In this document: piece after piece, positions 1 through 6,067 of the stretch | Position numbering within the stretch: position 1 is the stretch's first letter | Layout: every line of letters begins with the position of its first letter | NCBI GenBank assembly: GCA_027064845.1 | Contig: JAMOPC010000038.1 | Coordinates: forward strand, 1-21,575 | Source: Desulfurococcales archaeon | GTDB taxonomy: Archaea; Thermoproteota; Thermoprotei_A; Sulfolobales; Desulfurococcaceae | Length of the DNA: 21,575 nt | Direction: 5' to 3' | Notes under the pieces: generated by a model | What the model was told of the DNA's origin: nothing | The model's database searches: none | The model's input: only the letters and a program-made list of their open reading frames with translations | Program-made: the position numbers and the translations under genes

Positions 1-20
1 GGTTCTTCTAGGGTGATAGC

Positions 21-487
21 TTGAGATATCTAGCTCTTATTATAGCTGCTTATAGCTGCTATAGTCTTCGTTGGCGTTTCTGTAGCTGCCGACGACATGA
101 CTATTACTAAGAATCTTGGGACCCTAGTCCCAGGCGATATAGTCTACTATAATACAGAGTTTAGTGTATGAGATTCCAACCCTGCTACCTGGGAGATACT
201 ATACAGTAATGTCCATGTATTGAACAGATTTATAACGACAGACATTTACACGCCTTATCTTAACACTGCTTGTTTAACATGGAATTTAGAGACAACGACA
301 CGTTGATGATATTTTATTACGCCACGGACAGTTACATAAGCAATGTACTTGTAAACTATACTTGTAATAACATATATAATACAGAAACCCTAGCTCCGAA
401 ATTATACTATAACGATGAACTCATCAACAATAATAAACATAAAATGTTTCTAAGCATTCCTATCGAGGAAACAATCAAAAGACTATT
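21..487 (+). pseudogene. decayed secreted-protein gene in host flank
   Basis: This is host DNA left of the provirus. A TTG start at 21 follows a GGGTGAT ribosome site (11-17). The first codons read as a signal peptide (LRYLALIIAA), then the frame breaks at an exact 10-bp tandem duplication (41-50 and 51-60, TATAGCTGCT). Removing one copy restores a continuous hydrophobic segment (IVFVGVSVA) and a mature start (ADDMTITKNLGTLV). That frame then meets TGA at 169-171, continues in the same frame after the stop, and breaks again near 298. The remaining coding-like sequence, rich in Asn, Tyr and Thr, runs in another frame to the att site. An open reading frame from 270 runs through the att site into the integrase fragment, but that fusion is a product of integration. 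The protein is not recognised. The interpretation as a pseudogene is inferred from these breaks. Confidence 0.5.
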
Positions 488-548
488 ATGGTGCGGGGGG
501 TGGGATTTGAACCCACGCAGGCCTACGCCATCGGGTCCTGAGCCCGAC
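488..548. other. left attachment site (partial tRNA-Leu)
   Basis: These 61 bp are identical to 21463-21523 and correspond to the tRNA-Leu 3' end (with CCA), acceptor 3' strand, T arm, long variable arm and anticodon arm up to the start of the D-arm side. Past 548 the sequence still resembles a tRNA D arm (549-570), but with different bases from the right copy, and the acceptor 5' strand is missing. This end is therefore a non-functional tRNA remnant. The crossover must lie within the shared 61 bp. Confidence 0.93.
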
Positions 549-1322
549 TCTCCTCTGAACCAGGCTCGGGGTTTTCTACGTAGAGTTAACTACGCCTATA
601 GATATGGGGTTAGAGATAACCATGTACTAGATCGGTTTCTGGAATGGTGCATGAGAAAAGGAACTTCTAAATCAACATGTACCCAGTACAGACGCTATCT
701 CTCAAAACCATTAAACATGGATAATAAGTGGAGTAGACTAGCATGGAAACAATTCTTCAAATTCATGGGAAGAGAAGACCTCTGGAAACAGATCAAGGTC
801 AAAAAGTCAGGCGTGGACCTCTACATACCCTCGGATCAAGAAGTATTAGAAGCTCTTAGCAAAGCATGTAAAACATCGGACAAGCTATGCTGGACCTACA
901 AATTGCTAGTCTATTCAGGGCTTAGACTAATAGAAGTAACCAGAGTTCTAAACCACTATGAAGACGATAAATGGATAAAACAAGACGGATTCTACAAGTA
1001 CCCCCTATCATGGAAGCGTGGAGCGAAACAAGTATTCTACATGTACACCCTAGAGAAACCACCAAGGATCCAAGTAAGCGATAAATGGATAAGCAACTGG
1101 ACAAGCAAAAACAAGCTCCTACCAGCCAAGTACATTAGGAAATGGGTTGCAACAAAGATGTTATCAATAGGGATCCCTGAGGAAGTAGTCAACTTCATCC
1201 AGGGAAGAATACCACAAGAAATACTCAGCAAACACTACCTAAAGCTAAGCGTCCTAGCAGACAAGTATTATCCACAATACAGGAAAGTGTTAGGTAGAAT
1301 TTTACAAGATACAAAAACCTAA
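489..1322 (+). CDS. int: SSV-type integrase, C-terminal catalytic fragment
   Basis: This is the catalytic part of a tyrosine recombinase interrupted by integration. The first codons are translated att sequence (WCGGWDLNPRRP). After that come an N-terminal SAM-like region and the catalytic domain: box I Arg in SGLRLIEV (codon at 924), a beta-hairpin Lys region (KRGAKQ, 1014-1031), a KxxR box (KYIRKW, Arg at 1137) and the nucleophile Tyr in SKHYLKL (1236-1238). All catalytic residues lie in this piece. Joined in frame at the att site with the piece at 21212-21523 it gives 361 residues, close to the usual size of SSV-type integrases. The fragment has no start of its own; the frame stays open upstream to 270 only because of host flank sequence. 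The TAA stop lies inside palindrome copy 1. Confidence 0.93.
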   Translation, partial: WCGGWDLNPRRPTPSGPEPDSPLNQARGFLRRVNYAYRYGVRDNHVLDRFLEWCMRKGTSKSTCTQYRRYLSKPLNMDNKWSRLAWKQFFKFMGREDLWKQIKVKKSGVDLYIPSDQEVLEALSKACKTSDKLCWTYKLLVYSGLRLIEVTRVLNHYEDDKWIKQDGFYKYPLSWKRGAKQVFYMYTLEKPPRIQVSDKWISNWTSKNKLLPAKYIRKWVATKMLSIGIPEEVVNFIQGRIPQEILSKHYLKLSVLADKYYPQYRKVLGRILQDTKT

Positions 1323-1325
1323 CAC
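1287..1325. repeat. 39-bp palindrome, copy 1
   Basis: Left arm GTGTTAGGTAG (1287-1297), right arm ACCTAACAC (1317-1325), 39 bp in total. It overlaps the last codons and the stop of the integrase gene, between that gene and the convergent gene at 1389. No outer TGARAGGGG-type arms are seen. Confidence 0.85.
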
Positions 1326-1388
1326 TTGTTCCATGAAATCTAGTGGTTTCGAGGTCGTAGAACAGAGTATAGGGTTTTTATGAAGGGC

Positions 1389-2189
1389 CTATTCTTCTTC
1401 GTATTCTTCCATTGATTCCTCTTCTTCGTCTTCGTTTTCATTGTTTTCTATGTCTTGTTTCTTTGGCTGTAGTTGTACTGGTTGGAATGAAGCCATGTTC
1501 CTAAGCTCCTCTATATCGCTGGATATTTCTGCTAAGTCTTTCTGGAGTTTGAGAAGCTCTTTCTTACTAGGTGGTCTGTATCTATCCCTGTTAGGATCCC
1601 AGAGTGTTTTATACCCTTCCCCACATAGTATTCTTCCATCTGAGGTAATCACGTATGGAACCCACCCGTGTCTTGGACAATAAACTCTTTGTCCGTCTTC
1701 TGAAAACTCTAAACCACTTACTTTCTCAAGAAGGTCCAGCATTGGGTTATCGTGTCTCTTAAATGCACTCCAGGGTTTGTTCTTTCTTTGCTCTTTTTCT
1801 TGTTCTTGGTCCTCTTTCTGTTCCTTTGCTTTCTCCAGTATTGTTTCTATTATCTTTTCTTCTTCATTATCTTCTAGGATCTTCATAAGCTCTGGTAGTT
1901 TCGAGAACGGGATCTTTAATTTCTCTGGTAAGTCTGGAAATTCTACCTCTAACGTTATCTTTCTCTTATTATCATTATTATTAAATACAGGAGTACTTGT
2001 TAGGGATTCCTTGATCTCTGGTCCTGGTCCTGGATTAGGTGTTGGAACAGATGTGTTATAGCTGCTTTTTCCTGGGTTCTGTTTCTTGACCGCCTTATCT
2101 AGGACCTTTACCATTTTGAATGCAAATATTCCTATTATTATAACCAATAATAACTGCGTAATCCCATACAAGTCTACGTTTTGGAACAC
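1389..2189 (-). CDS. membrane-anchored acidic protein with Cys/His motif
   Basis: The product is unknown, 266 residues from a GTG start at 2189. That start is chosen because the late leader motif (2197-2216) sits 7 nt upstream, the spacing seen at other genes; an in-frame ATG at 2246 would place the motif inside the coding region. The N-terminus has one hydrophobic segment (about residues 9-24, LLLVIIIGIFAF), followed by a Pro/Gly-rich linker (PTPNPGPGP). A charged central helix region is rich in Glu, Gln and Lys. A later stretch contains VYCPRHGWV and, about 13 residues on, LCGEGYKTLWDP, which may bind a metal. The C-terminus is strongly acidic (EDEEEESMEEYEEE). Topology suggests a short N-terminal anchor with a large cytosolic or virion-interior part. 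It lies alone in its module between palindromes 1 and 2 and converges with the integrase fragment. Confidence 0.8.
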   Translation of the reverse strand: MFQNVDLYGITQLLLVIIIGIFAFKMVKVLDKAVKKQNPGKSSYNTSVPTPNPGPGPEIKESLTSTPVFNNNDNKRKITLEVEFPDLPEKLKIPFSKLPELMKILEDNEEEKIIETILEKAKEQKEDQEQEKEQRKNKPWSAFKRHDNPMLDLLEKVSGLEFSEDGQRVYCPRHGWVPYVITSDGRILCGEGYKTLWDPNRDRYRPPSKKELLKLQKDLAEISSDIEELRNMASFQPVQLQPKKQDIENNENEDEEEESMEEYEEE

Positions 2190-2196
2190 CTTATCA

Positions 2197-2216
2197 CCCA
2201 AGAGAAACATAGCGAA
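2197..2216 (-). promoter_or_regulatory. late leader motif before gene 1389-2189
   Basis: On the minus strand this reads TTCGC, a T/C-rich tract with TTTCTC, then TGGG, ending 7 nt before the GTG at 2189. It matches the leader at 3237-3256, and the preceding CCCTTTCATGGTT is shared as well. It decides the start of the gene. Confidence 0.55.
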
Positions 2217-2270
2217 AGAACCATGAAAGGGATTTAAGGGATTCAAAATTTTCTATTGGTTTCATTCACG

Positions 2271-2309
2271 GTGTTAGGTAGAAAAACAGGGCTAAAATCA
2301 ACCTAACAC
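2271..2309. repeat. 39-bp palindrome, copy 2, with outer arms
   Basis: Left arm GTGTTAGGTAG (2271-2281), right arm ACCTAACAC (2301-2309). Outer arms TGAAAGGG (2224-2231) and CCCCTCTTA (2347-2355) are placed symmetrically around the same centre (2289.5 versus 2290). It lies upstream of gene 1389-2189 and just past the end of gene 2315-2563. Confidence 0.9.
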
Positions 2310-2314
2310 TTTGT

Positions 2315-2563
2315 TTACTTGATAAAAACAGGTAGTCGGATCTGAACCCCTCTTATGATTCTAGGTTTATAATACATGGTCCTTTTCGGTAATAGGTAGA
2401 TCTTTTCTATTCTTTGTTTTACCTGGATATTTGGAATTGTGAATCTCGGTGTCATTATATCATAGTAGTGGTTTAGTTTTGAATATGCATTTTCTTCGAA
2501 AAGCAGCATGTACATCATTTTTCTAAATTGTTTCCGAATTCTTCTCAATCCCTTGGTTTTCAT
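2315..2563 (-). CDS. small basic protein, unknown
   Basis: 82 residues and strongly basic (KTKGLRRIRKQFRK at the N-terminus, many Arg and Lys throughout), with a Tyr-rich middle (NHYYDIM). It is not recognised. The ATG at 2563 lies 4 nt after the TGA of the upstream gene 2568-3008, so the two are co-transcribed and probably translationally coupled. The last 15 or so codons overlap the outer arm of palindrome copy 2 (2347-2355), so the C-terminus (RGVQIRLPVFIK) may be partly derived from that element. The high charge would suit nucleic-acid binding in the virion, which is inference. Confidence 0.7.
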   Translation of the reverse strand: MKTKGLRRIRKQFRKMMYMLLFEENAYSKLNHYYDIMTPRFTIPNIQVKQRIEKIYLLPKRTMYYKPRIIRGVQIRLPVFIK

Positions 2564-2567
2564 ATTA

Positions 2568-3008
2568 TCATCTGCTGAATTTTCTTTGTCTTACTTTTCT
2601 AAGGATCTCTTTGGCTTCTTCCTCGGGGATTCCTAGTTCTTTTGCTGCTTTCATTCCCAGCTTTTCCCTGGTTTTCAGGGAGTGTGTCTTGGCTATTCTC
2701 CGTCTATACTTATTTATTGTATCCACTACTTTCTGGTACTTTTTCTTGAACCTTGATTTTCCAAGTCTTATAAGTATGAGGGTTCTTCCCTGCCACTTCT
2801 TCACAGTAAATGGAACTACATCTCCTCTATGATCAACCGTCCATCCGTCTATGTAGTCTAATAATTGTGCAAGAGCGACCCTCTTATATTCCTCAAATGA
2901 TGTAACCCCTGTTTTCTTGTCTAGTTCATGAACTGCTCTAGTTACAGAATCCCTTGTCTTCGGAACTGCTGCTTCGAAGTAAATATGAGGGAAATACGTT
3001 CTTGTCAT
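2568..3008 (-). CDS. basic protein, unknown
   Basis: 146 residues from ATG at 3008. The protein has a mixed N-terminal half (TYFPHIYFEAAVPKTRDS) and a very basic helical C-terminal half (KSRFKKKYQKVVDTINKYRR, then a helix with AKELGIPEEEAKEILRKV). No transmembrane segment is visible. It is not recognised. The late leader motif (3015-3035) lies 6 nt before the start. It sits in a three-gene unit (3228 to 2315) made entirely of basic proteins between palindromes 2 and 3. A genome-binding or virion-core role is a reasonable inference from charge and position. Confidence 0.75.
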   Translation of the reverse strand: MTRTYFPHIYFEAAVPKTRDSVTRAVHELDKKTGVTSFEEYKRVALAQLLDYIDGWTVDHRGDVVPFTVKKWQGRTLILIRLGKSRFKKKYQKVVDTINKYRRRIAKTHSLKTREKLGMKAAKELGIPEEEAKEILRKVRQRKFSR

Positions 3009-3014
3009 GTCTGA

Positions 3015-3035
3015 CCCCGTTAGGAGAAGAGCGAA
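3015..3035 (-). promoter_or_regulatory. late leader motif before gene 2568-3008
   Basis: Minus-strand reading TTCGCTCTTCTCC then TAACGGGG, ending 6 nt before the ATG at 3008. It lies in the short gap after the stop of gene 3043-3228, so it is intercistronic. Confidence 0.6.
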
Positions 3036-3042
3036 AAAGAAT

Positions 3043-3228
3043 CTAGTGTCTCTTTTTATGTTTCTTCTTTTTCTTCTTGTTCCCGAGATTAATGTCTTTA
3101 TCGATCTTCATAATCTCTATGAATCTCCCATGTTTATTCCTGTAAACCATAACACGAGGACCACGTTTACCTCTCGGCTTCATCCTAAAAACATCCACTT
3201 GAGCAGGATCTCTGTTATTGCGACCCAT
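3043..3228 (-). CDS. very basic small protein, possible DNA-binding virion protein
   Basis: 61 residues from the ATG at 3228 (MGRNNRDPAQ). A GTG three codons upstream (3237) is in frame but would overlap the leader motif at 3237-3256, so ATG is preferred. The C-terminus is a run of Lys (GNKKKKKKHKKRH). The middle has a beta-like stretch (RVMVYRNKHGRFIEIMKI). Small, highly basic proteins of this kind condense DNA in several archaeal viruses, such as VP2 of SSV1. No sequence match is claimed. It is the first gene of the basic-protein unit below palindrome copy 3. Confidence 0.75.
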   Translation of the reverse strand: MGRNNRDPAQVDVFRMKPRGKRGPRVMVYRNKHGRFIEIMKIDKDINLGNKKKKKKHKKRH

Positions 3229-3236
3229 TAAACCCA

Positions 3237-3256
3237 CCCATTAGGAGAAAGGCGAA
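3237..3256 (-). promoter_or_regulatory. late leader motif before gene 3043-3228
   Basis: Minus-strand TTCGCCTTTCTCC then TAATGGG, 8 nt before the ATG. It directly follows the outer arm CCCCTTTCA (3260-3268) of palindrome copy 3, giving the fullest example of palindrome, outer arm, leader motif and start in a row. Confidence 0.6.
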
Positions 3257-3303
3257 CCATGAAAGGGGCTTGCAGGCCTTTTCCTACTGGATCTTATTAT
3301 TGG

Positions 3304-3342
3304 GTGTTAGGTAGAAGACTACCAGAATAGTCTACCTAACAC
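3304..3342. repeat. 39-bp palindrome, copy 3, with outer arms
   Basis: Both 11-bp arms are perfect (3304-3314 and 3332-3342), extended by one G/C pair outside and by AGACTA/TAGTCT inside, making this the longest stem. Outer arms TGAAAGGGG (3260-3268) and CCCCTCTCA (3380-3388) are centred on 3324, against 3323 for the palindrome. The right outer arm overlaps the stop codon of gene 3386-3769. Confidence 0.92.
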
Positions 3343-3385
3343 CTCGTTTGAATATAGTAAAAGAGTGTCTGGACCTTTACCCCTC

Positions 3386-3769
3386 TCATGATGTTTCGAA
3401 TAGTTGTTGGTATTCTTCTTCCGAGATTGTTAGGTGTTTTTGTATTTTGTCCCAGTTCAGGCTCAGGGATGCGAATAAGGAGCTTATGAATAATAGTAGG
3501 TTGCTTGTAATGGGTATTCTAAGTACTCCTATTCTAATATATATGAATACGTGGTCTATTCCCAGTAATGAGGCTATTGCTATTACGAATTTTGTGGCTA
3601 GTAGGCCTGCTGTTATGCTGTATCTTATTTTTTGGCTGGGGCTTCCTTGGTAGTACTTTATTATTATCCAGAAGGCTAGGAAGAAGCTTAGGATTAGTGC
3701 ATACATGTATGCTATGTATGGGTTTATTATGTCAAGGTGTAGCTGTGGTATTAGTTGCTGGTTCAACAC
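3386..3769 (-). CDS. multi-pass membrane protein, unknown
   Basis: 127 residues. It probably starts at GTG 3769 (a TTG follows immediately). It overlaps the end of gene 3732-4664 by 38 nt, indicating translational coupling. Three or four hydrophobic helices are visible: one near residues 18-38 (IAYMYALILSFFLAFWIII), one near 50-68, and a pair toward the C-terminus ending in LLLFISSLFASLSL. A short hydrophilic C-terminus follows (EEEYQQLFETS). It is not recognised. As the last gene of a five-gene run of membrane proteins it is probably a virion or assembly membrane component. The stop TGA continues into GAGGGG, the outer arm of palindrome copy 3. Confidence 0.75.
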   Translation of the reverse strand: MLNQQLIPQLHLDIINPYIAYMYALILSFFLAFWIIIKYYQGSPSQKIRYSITAGLLATKFVIAIASLLGIDHVFIYIRIGVLRIPITSNLLLFISSLFASLSLNWDKIQKHLTISEEEYQQLFETS

Positions 3770-4664
3770 TTACACCACCACCCAGGGCTAGGCCAATAAA
3801 TACTCCTACCACTAATGGAATAGTTATCAATAACATGAATAGTAGGGGCTTTGTTATCATGAGCCTTGAAACCACTTGTGTAGCACTAAAGCGTTTGTAC
3901 ATCTGGTCTATTTGTGATACACGGCTCATAGCATCATCATAGCTTAGGGCTTGTTCTCTCAGTACCTTGTTTTCTTTTCTTACACTTGTCAATGCACCTA
4001 CTAATGCATGAACAAGCTCAAGCTCGAAGTGCCTCATCTTTTCCCCTAATAATCGTAGGAAGTCTGGTACTTTGATCGTTGTTAAAGGCTCTGGGCCTGG
4101 GATTGCATAGTAGACTCCGCTAACAGATCCTATTATGATTAGTGTTGAATACTTTACGCTGGGCGTTATGAATCTCAGAATATTGTATACGAAATACATT
4201 GCTATGAAGCCGAATGTCACGATCCACAACGCTATTGCTACTGGGTCTGGCTGCCATGTTGGATCATATATTGTTACGTTTCTACCGAATCTCGGGATAT
4301 ATATTGTCATTGTTGGCGGTGTGAAGATAGTGTTGAATCCGTAGGCGAATACGAAATAGGCTATGAAGAACCAGACAATGCTCCAAAGTATCACTAGCTG
4401 TCTATAAATGTAAAACGGGGTAACAAGTGCTCCAACCGTCCAAGGATCATGGCTTGAAACAAACGAGATAGGTCCTGGAGCCTCATCCCTGCTTTCACGT
4501 GGAACTATTGTTATAACGTATCCTCTCTTTGTCGAATGTATGGTTATCTCGTCGTATCCCTCATAATATGTTTCTACTCTGTCGGGAAACACTACCTCTA
4601 ATACTTGATATGGTAGGCTGGGCCATAGAAAGTATTTTAGCCATTCCTTTACTCCTCTAAACAT
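3732..4664 (-). CDS. four-helix membrane protein, unknown
   Basis: 310 residues from ATG 4664. An N-terminal soluble part of about 80 residues (WLKYFLWPSLPYQVLEVVF, then beta-rich) is followed by hydrophobic helices near 88-110, 145-163 and 173-190. A long charged helical region (about 205-265, EKMRHFELELVHALVGALTS) comes next, then a final helix near 272-295 (LLFMLLITIPLVVGVFIGLA) with a Gly/Thr-rich tail. No family is recognised. The upstream leader is weak: TATCGCTTCT is present near 4690-4702, but no GGGG before the start; instead a TTTTTGGAAC stretch is seen. It overlaps the next gene by 38 nt. Probably a structural or assembly membrane protein of the virus. Confidence 0.8.
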   Translation of the reverse strand: MFRGVKEWLKYFLWPSLPYQVLEVVFPDRVETYYEGYDEITIHSTKRGYVITIVPRESRDEAPGPISFVSSHDPWTVGALVTPFYIYRQLVILWSIVWFFIAYFVFAYGFNTIFTPPTMTIYIPRFGRNVTIYDPTWQPDPVAIALWIVTFGFIAMYFVYNILRFITPSVKYSTLIIIGSVSGVYYAIPGPEPLTTIKVPDFLRLLGEKMRHFELELVHALVGALTSVRKENKVLREQALSYDDAMSRVSQIDQMYKRFSATQVVSRLMITKPLLFMLLITIPLVVGVFIGLALGGGVSVEPATNTTATP

Positions 4665-4717
4665 TTTCTAGCCTCTTAGAACTTGTTCCAAAAACTAGAA
4701 GCGATAAGAAACAAGGA

Positions 4718-4957
4718 CTAGGGTATTGGTGAGCGTTTGTCTTTGGAGTTCGCCATATAGGCTATCAAGAAGCCTAGGAAGCTTAGCAGTAGGACTGTTA
4801 TTATAAGTATTCTCTGCCATAGGGGCTGATATGCTCCTATGCTCATGCTTTGGAGCCAGTCAATAATGTTCTGTATAAAAGTTGTTAAAGTTACCAGAAA
4901 CAACGCTATTAATGCCAGTGCTCCTGAATTATTTCTTCTAGTTCTTCTTCTAGGCAT
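4718..4957 (-). CDS. two-helix membrane protein, coat-protein candidate
   Basis: 79 residues. A basic N-terminus (MPRRRTRRNN) is followed by two hydrophobic helices, about residues 13-32 (ALALIALFLVTLTTFIQNII) and 48-69 (RILIITVLLLSFLGFLIAYM). A short loop contains SIGAYQPLW, and the tail is polar. Coat proteins of spindle-shaped archaeal viruses (SSV VP1/VP3 type) are small proteins with two hydrophobic helices, so this is a candidate. That rests on topology only. The leader motif at 4965-4983 lies 7 nt before the ATG. Confidence 0.75.
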   Translation of the reverse strand: MPRRRTRRNNSGALALIALFLVTLTTFIQNIIDWLQSMSIGAYQPLWQRILIITVLLLSFLGFLIAYMANSKDKRSPIP

Positions 4958-4964
4958 TATTTAT

Positions 4965-4983
4965 CCCGCTAGGAGAAAGGCGA
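4965..4983 (-). promoter_or_regulatory. late leader motif before gene 4718-4957
   Basis: Minus-strand ATCGCCTTTCTCC then TAGCGGG, with a 7-nt gap to the ATG. Apart from the last bases this is nearly identical to the motif at 3237-3256, although the proteins are unrelated. Confidence 0.6.
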
Positions 4984-5008
4984 TAGATGGAATGATGTGG
5001 AAAAAAGA

Positions 5009-5257
5009 CTATGTTTTAACTATAAGTGGGACTGGGATCTCTGTTTGTCTTGTAGGTGTTCTGGTGGTTATTTTTACTCCGCCGAAGAACAATAGTCCTA
5101 TTATGAACAAGCCTATTACTCCGACACTGCCCCAGAGAATTATTGCATTAACGTCTGGGTTCTTATAGCTTATATATGCTGCTGTAGCAATTGCTACAAG
5201 CATTATTAATATAAGTATTCCAAGCAAGCCAGACAGATCCGCCTTAGCCCTCATCAT
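5009..5257 (-). CDS. two-helix membrane protein, coat-protein candidate
   Basis: 82 residues from ATG 5257. The preceding gene ends in CAGGTGA, so its stop codon forms the ribosome site (GGTGA) for this one. A short charged start (MMRAKADLSG) is followed by two hydrophobic helices near residues 10-28 (LLGILILIMLVAIATAAYI) and 38-59 (AIILWGSVGVIGLFIIGLLF). A polar tail is rich in Thr, Arg and Pro (VKITTRTPTRQTEIPVP). The two-helix hairpin layout matches major coat proteins of spindle-shaped archaeal viruses, and of the two candidates here this one looks closer. The assignment is by architecture, not sequence identity. Confidence 0.75.
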   Translation of the reverse strand: MMRAKADLSGLLGILILIMLVAIATAAYISYKNPDVNAIILWGSVGVIGLFIIGLLFFGGVKITTRTPTRQTEIPVPLIVKT

Positions 5258-5260
5258 TGC

Positions 5261-5731
5261 TCACCTGCGTCTGCGGGGGTATCTTGTCCCCGATAATGCA
5301 TAGGCGAACAATATCAACACAATGAAACCGATACCAACAAGTATCGGGATCTTGTACTGGTCATAGTATGTTCTCAAAGTACCAACCAATTTCCCATCAT
5401 CGGCTGAAGACTTAGCCGCTGTAATGTTTAGTGTTAGTTCAGTAGTGTTTTCATCTATTGCTTTCCCGAATTTCCACACACTTCCATTATAATATACATA
5501 TATAGTGTAATTACCAGTTGTTACATTTGCTAGAGTTATTGTTCCATTAGTATCTGTGACTCCACGATACATTAGAGTATTATTTAGCCATAGCTCTACA
5601 GTAGCGTCTTGAAGAGCCTTTCCGTCTTTTAGCACGGTTATTGTGAGGGTGCTTATTGTTCCGCCTGTAACGGTTCCAGGTAATATGATCAATAATACTA
5701 TGATAGCTGATAATAATATGGCTCTATTCAT
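5261..5731 (-). CDS. secreted Ig-like surface protein with C-terminal anchor
   Basis: 156 residues. A signal peptide (AILLSAIIVLLIILPGTVTGG, cleavage near residue 24) is followed by a beta-sandwich domain of about 80 residues. This has the pattern of the carboxypeptidase-regulatory or Ig-like fold (VTVLKDGKALQ-type start, TDTNGTITLANVTTGNYTIY). Several Asn-X-Ser/Thr sites suggest glycosylation. A transmembrane helix follows near 130-148 (ILVGIGFIVLILFAYALS), then a basic tail (RYPRRRR). The domain would face outside the cell or virion, making it a small surface or spike protein. It is the first gene of the membrane-protein run, 3 nt from the next gene, and carries the leader motif (5739-5759) 7 nt before its ATG. 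Confidence 0.8.
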   Translation of the reverse strand: MNRAILLSAIIVLLIILPGTVTGGTISTLTITVLKDGKALQDATVELWLNNTLMYRGVTDTNGTITLANVTTGNYTIYVYYNGSVWKFGKAIDENTTELTLNITAAKSSADDGKLVGTLRTYYDQYKIPILVGIGFIVLILFAYALSGTRYPRRRR

Positions 5732-5738
5732 ACTGGTT

Positions 5739-5759
5739 CCCCGCTAAGACTTGGGCGAA
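5739..5759 (-). promoter_or_regulatory. late leader motif before gene 5261-5731
   Basis: Minus-strand TTCGCCCAAGTCTTA then GCGGGG, 7 nt before the ATG. The middle is less pyrimidine-rich than in other copies, but both ends and the spacing are kept. Confidence 0.55.
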
Positions 5760-5809
5760 GAAAAGAGGGGATCCTGCTGTGTCACGCCTATATACTGGTG
5801 GGTACTGGT

Positions 5810-6067
5810 ATGGTCTGGGTTGTTGATGTTCATAGGCGTGTGTGGAAGTGGTTGAAGAGACACCCTGAGGCTAGAAATATTGTGGAAAAAGTTATTGAGG
5901 ATCTCAAGAGAAACCCCTATGTTGGTGAACCTTATAAGGGCAAGTTGAAAGGGAAATACAAGTATCGTAAAGGCAGGATAAGGATTATCTATACTATAGA
6001 CAATACTACCAAGACTATCAGAATATGGGATATCGGCTACCGTGAAAATATTTATGAGAAATACTAG
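5810..6067 (+). CDS. RelE/ParE-family toxin
   Basis: 85 residues from the ATG at 5810; an in-frame GTG at 5798 is possible, but GGTGGG near 5797 is well placed as the ribosome site for the ATG. The layout is that of the RelE/ParE superfamily: an N-terminal helix pair (VHRRVWKWLKRHPEARNIV, VIEDLKRNP), then GEPYKGKLKGKYKYRKG and the core strands RIRIIYTIDNT and TIRIWDIGYR, ending ENIYEKY. Basic residues in the KLKGKYKYRKGRIR stretch are typical of the mRNA-cleaving members. The gene is plus-strand among minus-strand genes. No antitoxin lies directly upstream in the usual place; the convergent 56-residue gene (6064-6234), overlapping it by 4 nt, is the only close partner. It may stabilise the provirus or interfere with competitors. 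Confidence 0.8.
   Translation: MVWVVDVHRRVWKWLKRHPEARNIVEKVIEDLKRNPYVGEPYKGKLKGKYKYRKGRIRIIYTIDNTTKTIRIWDIGYRENIYEKY

Noticed and set aside
270..548. N-terminal extension of the integrase fragment from ATG 270
   Set aside because: Bases before 488 are host flank outside the att site. The true N-terminal half is at 21212-21523. The open frame across the junction is accidental.
3568..3942. 124-residue plus-strand ORF
   Set aside because: It lies opposite two overlapping membrane-protein genes with clear helices; its composition (Leu/Gly/Cys runs) is that of an antisense shadow.
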